Notes under the pieces: generated by a model
What the model saw: the letters and a program-made list of their open reading frames with translations, nothing else
Told to the model about the DNA's origin: nothing
Databases searched by the model: none
Origin: Zeus faber
Lineage: Eukaryota > Chordata > Actinopteri > Zeiformes > Zeidae
Assembly: GCA_960531495.1 (NCBI GenBank)
Contig: OY482865.1
Location: forward strand, 16,126,951 to 16,190,950
Reading direction: 5' to 3'
DNA length: 64,000 nucleotides
Shown here: one piece after another, positions 40,065-51,424 of the stretch
Position numbering within the stretch: position 1 is the stretch's first letter
How the letters are laid out: each line of letters begins with the position of its first letter
Program-made: the position numbers and the translations under genes

Positions 40065-40419
40065 TGGGAATGTCTGGAATAAAGCTATTTATGTTGCTGC
40101 TCCAGCTTTTCATCCTCCCACAGAGTTGCATTATTAAGTTGGTGGGAAATATGGTGTTCGCCCTCTGTGTTTTCTATTTGCTAATGGCCAACACCTTCCA
40201 TGGTAAAACAGGCTCATTGGGCACATGTTTCAACACGCTGGTCCTGTGAGATGAAAGAGCAGATGGGTCACAAAATTTGTAGTAATTATAATGATAATCC
40301 TTGCTTATCGACTTGGCTAGTCCCAGCTACACATCCATTCATCCCTTGATGGACGATTTGGGTATTTACGTAACACCGCTCTGTGAGAAAGAGAAAGGAA
40401 TAATCTGTGAGTTCTGCAA

Positions 40420-40757
40420 ATGCTGCTGCAGCTGGTGGTGCCTCCACTGCGTGGAATGAGTTCTCAACCCAGACTCTTCTCGCGCATAGTGCCCCAGCTC
40501 ATTACGCTCTGCAGAGAAACTCACTACCTTCAAGAAACAACTGAAGACCTGACCCTGTCTTAGCTATGACTATTATTGTTGACTGGTTTTAAGTTGTTGT
40601 ATTGACATAATGCACTCGCAACATATGAGTAGCTATCATAGTGCTCAGCCACTTCTATTTGAGGTTGCGCCAATGGTCGATGTGTGCTTTGATTGTTTCC
40701 AGTCTCTCATGTAAGTCGCTTTGGACAAAATCGTCTGCTAAATGAATAAATGCAAAT
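40420..40757 (+). mobile_element. Non-LTR retroelement 3' end relic
   Basis: Ends with 'GTCGCTTTGGACAAAATCGT' followed by 'CTGCTAAATGAATAAATGC', a very common 3' tail of fish L2-like LINEs and their SINE partners. Upstream, 'TTCAAGAAACAACTGAAGAC' fits the conserved Lys-rich end of such reverse transcriptase reading frames. It is 5'-truncated and non-functional. Confidence 0.65.
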
Positions 40758-42331
40758 TAAGCAGGTCAGTCAGATCCTCACCCCCGTGGTGCGGTAAGTA
40801 ACAACGCCGACACAGCAGGAAGCGTAGCGGTGTGTCTGAGCAGCCTCGCTGTCAAAGATACGAGCTGTGCTTTATGACAGGAGAGCCATCCAAACATCCT
40901 TGCCCTAGTGTGAGCACCTGGACACAGGGTAGACGATGGCCCATCCACACTCCAGCGCAGCCAATTTGGATTTACTTACGCAGCCACATGAAATGTCGGC
41001 TTGCTAAGCTTATAAGATGAGTTGTTTTTGTGTTTTATTGTCCTGCTGATGTGATTTCAGTCTAGAAGACAATCGGCCAAACCTGCGTTGGTTCAATTTT
41101 CCCTCCAGATGTTTCATCCTGTGGCCATTGTTCACATATGCTTAGAATTTTGGAATAAGAGGATGCCTTGTGTGGAGTTTTACATCATCTCGCGCAGCAA
41201 AGGCGTCCACATTGCACGACTCACAAGGCTCAGTGAGAACCAACTCTCACATTGCTCAGTCACTGGCTACGGCTCCACAACAGCCCAGAGGTGCAGCAGT
41301 TCAATCCAACTGTAATGGAACAATGTGTGGGCCGAGAGCACATTGACGTCGGAGCCCATAAAAAATAAAAACTCCCAAGAATCCGTGAAAAGGCTCCTTG
41401 CGGTGTCAAAGCACAAAGCATAGGCCTCGTTCTATCCCGTGGACTACAGCAGTGAATTGTGCAGCAGATCAAACAGACTGGCCCGGGGCGCGTTATATCA
41501 TATTTCATTTTCTGTTGAGGCCCTTCATTCATTTCTGACATTTACAGTTGGATCAACGCGCCCCTCGCCGGGGCCTCTTGGCTCGCACTCCGCTCTGAGG
41601 CCCCACCAGCCACTCTGGAAAAACCCAGTGCATCTGACTTGCATTGCCTGGCTCCACTTGTGTGTTCCGTTTGGCCCGTGCCGCTGGAGCAGGACAGCGG
41701 GCCAATTACCAGCTGCTGCTCCGAGACGAGTATGATGTCATCCTGCTGCTCCGCCATAACAGCCTGCAGATGATGGGGCGCTTTAACTAAGAGAAGTCAG
41801 AGACAAGAGGAGTCACGGTGCTATCGAATATCTATGTACATTAACATTTTTCTCAATCTACACTCAATTATTTTCAATTACCGCGGCCCCCTTATGCATC
41901 TCAGCTTGTTAACGGACTATAATTTCCACGGTGAATCAGCGGCACGGCTTTTCTCCTTTGGAGACAGAGCCCTGCGATTGTCAACAGCTGAAAGAGAAGA
42001 ACAATGAGAGCGTGTGAGCGGCTTTTCGGGGGGCCGGCGATTTCACGGCTACGGGAGGAGGGGTGCGACGTGTGAGGCGGCACCTCCGTGCTACGTTAAT
42101 GAGAGGGACCGAATACCTGTGCGATGGAGTCGAGTACTCCAGTGATCTCCCACCTTGGGCCACGCCGACACTACCCCATTGTGTGGGAAGCCAGAGTCAG
42201 CCAGCAGAGTCCTCGGATATCAAACGAGAGCACTTCACAATGACACCGAGAGAGCACACTGGCACGTTCACACGGACGCGCAATCTTGAAGCACATGTGC
42301 ACCTAAATACACACACACACACACACACACC

Positions 42332-42362
<31 letters not shown>

Positions 42363-43320
42363 ACATACATGCAAATGCTCACCCGCAAGCATATACACTT
42401 TTGCGACTGCTTAAGTAGTATCCCAGAAGGTCTTCCATTTTGGAGGAAATGGTGTGCTGGAGCCACATCAGAGGCTCTCCCTCCTCCCTAAAGGGGCCTG
42501 TGTGCCATAACTGATCTCCTCTCATTTCCCTATGCAATCTATCTCAAACAGCCCACAACCACACACCTCATATAGACTGGCCTCCTAAAGGGGACATCTT
42601 GCCTACATTTATCCACAAAGCTCAGGGAAAACAACTGAAGGCATCCTTGAGGTGTAGCTGGCTTCAATTAAGCCCTATAATGATATGGATCAAGAAAGAA
42701 TCAAATATTTTAACTGCAGTTTATTTAAATGCGAACAGAAGTTGTAAGCTTGTCCATACAGGATAAGTCTTTGATATAGCCTATGCTATACAAGGTGTAT
42801 ATATATTTTATTTTTATTTTTTTTAAACCTGGGTAAACCCGCTAAACGTAGGTGATCTTTTCCCATTTCCCATTGCCAGGAGAAATGCCATTCTTTTCTG
42901 GTGTGTCAGGTTCGCGGTCTCGAACATGCCGGAAAAGGGGTGTGTCATGGTTCCAGTGCGAATGGGAATGTATGTAAATAGTAGAGAAGACAGCAACTTA
43001 AACAAACAATGACATAAAACCGCAAAACTTGGAAGAACAAATAACAGCTCATCACCCAGCGAGACTCGGTTCCCTCCCTTCCTCCAAAAGAGCCGTTCAA
43101 AAGAATCAGATGTTAGGGTAGAAGCAGCATGGAGTATGCCTGTACCCGTGTACCGGCAGTGCCCGATGCGCGGTGCGTGCACCGGTCCTTCGGTGACGGG
43201 GAGCGGAGACACTCCTCTGGTTCGCAGACCGGCTTGGGGCGGTGCTGGAGTGGCTCGGAGCCCGGCGGAGACGTGGGGGTTCCCCGCTGTGGTCCCTACG
43301 GAGCAGGCCCACACTCAAAA
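40758..43320. other. Non-coding region, no gene seen
   Basis: Unique sequence with a CA array (about 42308-42365) and a GC-rich patch (about 43135-43290). The patch shows open frames on both strands but no recognisable protein family or splice context. No RNA gene is evident. Confidence 0.5.
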
Positions 43321-43321
43321 C

Positions 43322-44146
43322 ATTTCATGGTCCCTCAAACCATTCCTGAACAATTATTGCAGTGTGGCAGGACGCATTATCCTGCTGAAAGAGGCCACTG
43401 CCATCAGGGAATAGCGTTGCCATGAAGGGGTGTACTTGCTCTGCATCCGTGTTTAGGTAGGTGGTACGTGTCAAAGTAACATCCACATGAATGCCAAGGG
43501 TTCTCAGCAGAACATTGCCCAGACCATCACGCTGCCTCAGCTGGCTTGCCTTCTTCCCATAATGCATCCTGTTGCCATCTCTCTCCCAACGACAGACATA
43601 CGCACCAACCATCCACATGATGTAAAACAAATTGTTATTCATCAGACTATGGCCAACCTTCTTCCATTGCTCCATGGTCCATTTCTTTCGTTCACATGGC
43701 CATTGTAGACACTCCTGGCGGTGGACAGGGGTCAGCATGTGCACTCTGACCAGTCTGTGGCTACGCAGCCCCATACGCAGCAAGCTGTGATGCACTGTGT
43801 GTTCTGACACCTTTCTATCATAGCAGCATTAACTTTTTCAGTAATCTGTGCTACAGTAGCTCATTTGTGGGATCGGACCAGACAGGCTGGACTTCACTCC
43901 CCACGCACATCAATGAGCCCATGGACACCCATAATCCTGTCGCCGGTTCACCGGTTGTCCTTCCTAACCCCTGCATACACCCCACAAGACCTATCGTTTT
44001 GGAGATGCTCTGACCCAGTGGTCTAGCCATCACATTTTTCCTGCTTCCAACAAATTAACTTCAAGAACTGACTGTTTGAGCACTTGCTGCCTAATATGAT
44101 CAATGTTATTCACTTCACCTGGCAGTGATTTTAATGTTGTGGCTGT
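43322..44146 (-). mobile_element. Second decayed Tc1/mariner-like copy, opposite orientation
   Basis: Read on the minus strand, it starts at about 44146 with CAGCCACAACATTAAAATCA, the same family terminus as at 39361. It shares the segment AAGGACAACCGGTGAA with that copy. The catalytic-core remnant is recognisable (HVDVTLTRTTYLN and FQQDNASCHTA, including the second catalytic Asp). It is truncated before the region encoding the final catalytic Glu. Several frame breaks show it is dead. Confidence 0.8.
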
Positions 44147-44319
44147 GTGTATACAGTATATATATTTATATACAGTATATATATATATATATATATAATA
44201 TATACTGTTCAGATCAGCCATGTATATACTATCAGCTATACTGTATATACACAAGCTATGTATATATCTATATTTATATAGATATAGATATATATCTATC
44301 TAAATATATATAGATATAA

Positions 44320-44350
<31 letters not shown>

Positions 44351-44396
44351 TCAACATATATACTGTCATATATCAACATATGTACTTATGAATAAG

Positions 44397-44432
<36 letters not shown>
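44147..44432. repeat. (AT)n/TATACAG/(CA)n cluster
   Basis: AT runs, TATACAGTATAT variants, GATATA runs and a CA array (about 44321-44346) adjoin the left terminus of the minus-strand Tc1-like copy. It is low-complexity sequence with no gene. Confidence 0.9.
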
Positions 44433-44435
<3 letters not shown>

Positions 44436-46964
44436 TGTGACTTCTGTGAGACATCTGGAAATGACATGGCCATTTTTTGATGCCATTCATAGACAGGATG
44501 TAGTGGAGAGCAGGAGTCGTCATCAGGATGTCAACGTCAGTTGCATGAAAAGCAGAAACACGTGATGAAGACAGGAAATGGAGAGTGATACATCAAAATG
44601 CAATCCATCCCTTTTCACGCATCACATTTAGTCAGGACTTTTACACAGTTGAGCTTCATTGTATAAATCTCTGCATGTCCATAAAATATCAAGTCCGTAA
44701 AAGTCCATGTGAGTTTACTACTGTCCTTCAGAAAAATCACAAAATGATCATTCATGTTGGGTATCCCATTTTGAAACTCCAGAGGTCTGGTTCACTCGCT
44801 GGCTGCAGTCCGGGTCCATCCTCTTACCTCAAGCTGCATTTTGCATTATCAGAAGTACATTATCTGTTTATGTTTGCTGTGGGAGAGCGACGTGGCTTTG
44901 ACGGAAAATTCCTGTCTTAATCTTCACAAGCCGTGATTCAGACGTGAACAATAGCACGGGGAGCGCTGCGGACTGCAGGATGGAGAGCCAGAGGAGCATC
45001 TGAGATTTCAATGGGAAAAAAAACAAAAAAAAAAACAAAAAACCCTGCTTCGCCCCAAACACGACCCCGACCCAGCTCCCATTCCCATTCCTGCTCAAGA
45101 GACTCCTTTACTGTCTGGCTGTGAGCTCAACGAGGGGAGGATGCCGTCCATCACCGTTCAGTCCTCACTCTTATCATGAGGCCGTGCTTCTTCCAAAGAG
45201 AGGACCTCCACCATGTCAATGTGTCTCTGAGCCTCATGTCACAGACACTGTGTGAGCTCTGCTCCGCTTCGCATTCCTCTGCCATCCAACCTCTGTCCTG
45301 CCTGGACTTTCCCACAGAACCCTAAACCCTGTGAATGAGAGTGGCTCTTTGTTTCAGGCATTTTTCATCCTGATCCCAGCAACTTCCCCATGGTGGAATG
45401 CAACAGGAATGCCAGCGCCAGCTACCTGGCATTAGAGAGTCTTTGTCCGGAAATAGGAGAGGCTGAAGGAGAGAACAGGTCAAAGAGGTTTGACAATGGG
45501 TAGTTCAGTGCTGGAGGTGCCCAGCCCACATTACAGAGAGAACGAGGCAGCAAAAGCCCAGGTCAAGTCTCTGCAAGGTGCGCAGAGGAGATCAAGGCAA
45601 AGGCAGCGCGTTGTTTGCGAGCGGGCCAGTTTCACTCTGAGTTCTTTCCCTGTCACAAGACTTTCTCCCGCTGCACAAATCATTAACTGGCACGCCGATG
45701 TAGCAACTGGCCTGCAAACACCAGCATATCAAAGTATGTGTCCGCAGCAGTTTGCAGATTGCCGTCAGTTTATCTGTAGCTGAGAGCACGGGCTGTGAGA
45801 TTAGTGCTTAGCCTCAAGGTGTAATTCCACTCGTTCCTGTATACTGACAAATCAGCCAGGGAGACATTCATAGTTTAAATGACAGGATGTCATGTGGAAT
45901 TTCCATTACACTGCTTAGGGTTACCTTTAACAGATAGCCCGGATAGCTTTAGCTCATTTCATGTATTATGTGCTCGTAGACATCGAAACAGAAATCCCGA
46001 GGTAAGACGTTCGGGGGCCGTATCAATTAATGGATTGGAATTGAATCATCTAATTTGGAAAGCAAACCTGGGATCCTGAAAGTATTCCACTCGGTGATCA
46101 ACAAATGCCATTTTCTCCAGCGGAGCAACACTCCACGCTCAGCAGATTCCATGCAAGCGTGGGAACGGGCAAATGGCAGTCTGCATGTCAGAGCAGGAGT
46201 GTGCTTTGCGTTGGTATGTGCAGACAGACAGATACGTACACACACTCCGACAGACGGTTTACCGTGCCCATCGGTGGAGCTAATTCAGCCGTAACCTGAG
46301 AGGCCCTCGGAGGCCACGGCTGATCCATCTTGGATCCTTGTTGATTGGGATCAGAGATAAGGTGCTAACTGAGGGGTAACGACAGTAGGTGGGAGAGCTC
46401 TCCATGTCATAAAGGTAACAGGGGGACTGAGGATCCACCTTTAGGGAGAACCGTCACGCAGGAATCCAAATAAGTAGGCTAATATTTTCTTTTCCTTTCT
46501 GTTTTTCACGGAGATTCGTACAACTGGACCGGAAAGCTTGAAAATATTTTTTTTACTTCAATGCTCATATGAAGTCATGATGATATATGCCGATCTATCA
46601 AAAGTGCCCGCTGTTTTTCAAAAGGTTTTATAGTCATGCCATTACGTTTTGAAAACATCCCTCTTTCAAGGAAGTGTAGCAGATGTGCTATTTATGAGCC
46701 TCAGTCCGCCAAGAATCCCAGGGAGCAGAACTGAACAAGCGGAGAGACGCTGACGTTGTTGTCCAGACACCCTTTCTCTCTGTGGAGAGGAAATTTTATT
46801 AACTCTGCGGGGAAAGATAAGATGTGTTCCTGTCCTGCGAGATGGCCCAAGACACAAATTCCATAAAAATGTATCAACGGCCGAGCATACCCATAGGCCA
46901 TGGTATGTTTGTACCTCAAGCGTATGGTAAGCCGTTTTAACATTTAATCCATAGGACAAACTAG
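44433..46964. other. Non-coding region, no gene seen
   Basis: Unique sequence of average composition. No coding exon, RNA gene or mobile element was recognised on either strand. Confidence 0.5.
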
Positions 46965-47965
46965 TCTCTTTTTGAAAGTGACTAGTACTTATATTTTAGT
47001 TACTAGTTGCTATCCCGACAGTTAGTAGAAACTATTTTAGTTTTACTAGTCAAAATGGTACTAGTAATTATTTATTAGATACTAGCAACTATTACAGTTG
47101 TTACTCATAACTTTGACAATGTTTCAAGAAATAATTTGGACAATTTTGTCATTGGATCTTGAATCTGTGGGGCTCTGTGTTTCAGATATAAATATTTGCC
47201 TCCGAGCAGCATCTATTCCCATTGTTACTAGAACCTATTCCCATTTTACTAGTATCCATTCCCATTATTATTAGTGTCTATTCCCATTGTTACTAATATC
47301 TATTCCCATTTTACTAGTATCTTTTCCCATTGTTACTAATATATATTCCCATTGTTACTAGTATCTATTCCCATTGTTACTAATATCTATCCCCATTGTT
47401 ACTAGTGTATATTCCCATTTTACTAGTATCTAGTCCCATTTTTACTAATATATTTTTCCATTGTTACTAGTATCTATTCCCATTGTTACTAGCATCTATT
47501 CCGATTGTAACTTGTTTCTATTCCCACTGTTACTAATATCTATTCCCATTGTTACTCGTATCTATTCCCATTGTTACAAGTGTCTATTCCCATTGTTACT
47601 AGTATCTATTTCAATTGTTACTAGTATCTATTCCTGTTGTCACTAGTATCGATTCCAATTTCACTAGTCACTATTTATTGAGTACTAGTACTTATTCATG
47701 AGTGACTGGGGCCTTTACCTTTCTTTACTAGTAACATTTTTAGTCTTACAAGTAACAATGTATATTTTACTGGTCATGAGAAAATACTAGACAAAACAGC
47801 TTGTTGATAGTTTAAACTCTAAAAATGTTACTAGTTACTAGTATATAATAAATAAGTACCAGTACCTAATACAATTCGACTAGTAACACTAAAATAGTTG
47901 CTAGCAGCTGTTGGAATAGCAACTAGAAACTGAAATACAAGTCCTAGTCATTTAAAAAAAGGGCT
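46965..47965. mobile_element. Fold-back element: about 130-bp inverted ends around a CTAGT minisatellite
   Basis: Positions about 46972-47092 and about 47831-47958 are reverse complements with scattered mismatches. Shared blocks include TAGTTGCTAT-CC-ACAG, ACTATTTTAGT-TTACTAGTC and TATTTATTA-ATACTAG-AACT. Between them, about 47215-47655 is a tandem array of 20-23-bp units of the form TATTCCCATTGTTACTAGTATC, over 20 copies. Outside the core array, CTAGT motifs continue through both arms. No coding sequence and no clear target-site duplication were found. I interpret it as a non-autonomous DNA transposon or fold-back element whose centre expanded as a minisatellite. The family is not recognised. 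Confidence 0.7.
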
Positions 47966-50905
47966 TGGTATCCAAGCAGGGAGAGCAGACGTGGTGCATT
48001 GCCTAAACTCCATCCATGGAATAGCCCTGAAGTGTCATAGGGTATGACTCAAAGTGCATCGCAGGCACGGTTTCCCTCCAACACCTGACCGCACTGCTGA
48101 AAGGAGGATAAATGTAGGCGGAAGGGAAAAAATGTAGACTAGGCCTACGTTCACTGCTGGACACACTGTCCGTTCAGGCCACTTGAATCGCCAAGGATTT
48201 TCTCCTTTTTTGTTTTCTCCGGAGCAAGCACGCAGGGAGTTTTCAGCACCGCATTCCATTATCTGATTTACTCATTTTTCAAGGAGGAGAGGAAAAATCA
48301 AAGTCATGCAACAGAAATTTGCTGGCCTCGTTTGCTATTTACAAGCAGACTTCACCATGGTCACCGGTTTGTGCATTTGCCATGGTGAGAGCAAAAGAGA
48401 ATGATTTCCCCCTTTTGAAAGCCTGTTATGTAACCGGGGGATGGCCAAAGGAGACCGGCTCGCAACCCCTGAAGCATCCCCTGCAGGATAGGTCTTATTA
48501 GATTACATTAGAACGGTGAGTGTCCAACGGCGTGGGCTTGTCAGCGGGTCTCTGAAACAAGCTCCCCCTCCCGTCGCCTCCACTCCCCTCCCCACTCTTC
48601 GAGCGAGCGTCCAATGAATCAAACAACCCACCCGGTCAATCACACGAGTCAGACCTCCATTCACAACCGCCGTCCTGAGGAGAAAAGGGGAACCGTGCAA
48701 AGTCAGAGCGAGGGTTTAGTTCCTCTCTTGTCTCGGACCAGAATACACAACCCCTGGCTTTGGAATTAGACAGGCGGCGCCGATAGCATTCCCGTAGGGG
48801 TGCCGAGCTGGCTGCCCCTCTTGGGGAGGAAAATGATGAGATGAAGAATCGCGATGGAGCCACCTCTCCCAAAAAGGGCTGCGGGGCTAGCCGCTCAGGC
48901 GTACATCGCCCGGAGTCGGAGGGGTCTGATCGCATCTCCAAAAAAAGTCAGCCGCGGGAGTTGGAAGACGCCTCGAGATCTACCATGCAACTTTGAGGAG
49001 GAAATCTGAGGGTGTATCTCAAATCTCCCTGTCTCCGAGAAATATCACGGCCGTGTGCTCACCTAGTTACTGGTAAACACACATCAACAGGGGATAAATA
49101 AAGGTTTCATTTTTTTCCCCCAATGAAAAGAGTCCAGGGTGCTGTAGCGTACAAGCCCTCCAAGCGAAACACTCCGTTGCCCGTACAGTCAGGCAATGGC
49201 ACCAGGCGACCACTTGGAATGCGGTTTTCTCGGTTGCCCCGCGTATGTCTGTCGACCTGAAACCAGAGTCGGAGCCGTGCGTCCCGACGGCATGTGCGTA
49301 TTGCCTTCGGCGGACCAAGGAACACTTAAGCGAAACCTAAATAAGACCACAGAGATCCTTATCTGCCGTGAGGTGTCTAAGTCACATGGCCGTAAGGGAC
49401 CGGCTCTCGGGAGTCTGAATGACAGCAGTGAGAGCGCTGTGCATGCGGCGCAACGCATGTTTAAATGAGTCTTTGTCCGCAGTGATGGGCTGGAACCACC
49501 GCCGGAGGGTATGTTTCATGTTTCGGCGCCATGCACTGTCTGCTGCCTGGTGCACGGACTGCCATGCGCTCCCGGCCGGACAGGTGCTCACCGAAGCTGT
49601 GGCACATGACGAGGCCATCAAACCCCTCCCCCCGTTACAAACAATCACTCCCGGCGACAGTCGGATACCGTTTGACCCGTTGTCATTAAGATTTCATTCA
49701 CCGTGAGAGGTCTTTGCATGTAGAACCCGAGGTGGCATTAAGGAATATGAAGCTGACGTCACATCGCCAGAGCAAGCTGCCATGTGTGGGGAAACCACTT
49801 GCGTTGGCTGTGAATGCCGGTCGGCGTTTTTGGGTTACAAGACGGCTTGGAGGTCTTGTTCGGCAAAACGCTGCCATAGAAAATAGTGCAACCACCTCGC
49901 GTGAAACCTCGACCCCTCCTGTTTCTCCCTTCCTTTCTCCATTTTTTCACATTTTCCATATTTTAGCTATTTCTCTTTGCAACTGAATGGAAGCGATCAT
50001 CCAAAAATGGTCGAGCGGTGTCCATAGCGACCAAAAGCAACCGTCAAACTTCACGTTCCCAATTTTTTCGAATGGGGTTTGCCATCGAATTTCATGGAAC
50101 GCTAAATACTTTCCTTGTGCGTACATGAATTTTAGCCGCCCGTTCGCCATCGGGACATCTTATTTGACGGTCAAGTAGAGCATACCAAATGGGTGTTCCA
50201 GACAAAAGCCGTTATGCAACGGATCATTGGTGTTAAAGCTGGCGGCTGATGTTTGCTGGTCTGTTGTCCTAACGTATCTCTGGTAATACCTGGACCGCGG
50301 CGAACGTCGTGTATGTTTCTTTTCCGCCGCTTTGCGGAGGAGATGTCCCTTCCCATGGAGCTCTGCCTGTACGGCGTGGCACAGGGCTGAGTAAGCGCGA
50401 GGCCCACGCTGCCTGCGCTGTGCTGACATGTTCCATTCTGTCAGAGACGCCATTTAATTCACGCTGTCCTCCAACGCTTGGCCCCAGGAACGGCCCGATC
50501 GACTTCTGAGGCGGAACGCCTGCCAAGTGGCGGGTGTTTTCTCATGCCTCACTAAGAAAAAATGTAATATGCAAAATGTGCAGTGCCTGGAAGAGGCATC
50601 TCTTCTGTGTGTGTGTGTGTGAGTGTGTGTGAGTGTGTGTGCGTGTGTGTGTGGGGGGTGGGGGGGGGTTAATCTTTATATGATTTTTTATTTTTTTTTG
50701 TGAGTCATGTATTACCAGCCAGAGTCAGGAAAACAAACACTGAGTCGATAACTTGTGCAGGTATTTTCCATGTGCACTTTAAACCAGCCCACAGTATCAT
50801 CCAGCTAACCCATAGAGTGTGTGCTGATCTTTCACAGAGAGAGTGACTCCACCTAGTGGGCATTGTTAAAAAAAAAGATAAAAACTGCTTTTTTTATTAT
50901 TCAAG

Positions 50906-50954
<49 letters not shown>

Positions 50955-51424
50955 TGTATGGGTGTACAAAACAATCTTAAGACAATCATCATACCTTTTT
51001 TTTTAAATAAAACCATTGTTCGCACATGAACATTTTCTTTTTAGTGTCTACATATTCACCAATCATCAATCATCATCAATTATAGTGTCAATCCATACAC
51101 CAAATCGTCTGTGTTGATTCTATTCAAAAGTGAAAAAATAAGATTTTAACATCCGGGACGGTCACTTTCTTTAATGCAAAATTCAGCTTTTTCTGATCAA
51201 TTTACTTTTTTTTCGGGTGATTTTTTTTTTTTTATTCAAGGGTGCCCGTCCCCATGTAGACAAAAACAGCTCATTCTGAGGTAGTGCCAACACAACGATT
51301 CTTATTTTCATGGGATTATACACTAATTAAAACATACCTGTGAACACTATATTCCATTTCTGCCAAGTCCGTTCTGTTATATTCTACACGCTGCACCTTT
51401 AATTTGTGGACGCTCCTAACACTC
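47966..51424. other. Downstream flank of usp18, no gene recognised
   Basis: The segment 48500-50520 is CpG-richer than its surroundings and shows several overlapping open frames, but none matches a family I know and none has convincing splice context. Simple repeats: GT (about 50608-50652) and (TTA)n (about 50908-50954). The usp18 3' UTR probably lies in 50890-51424, with AATAA-type motifs on the minus strand near 50900. Confidence 0.45.

Noticed and set aside
41088..41757. Possible exon(s) in the ccnd2 upstream desert
   Set aside because: The frames have no recognisable domain, no paired splice sites of matching phase and no family match.
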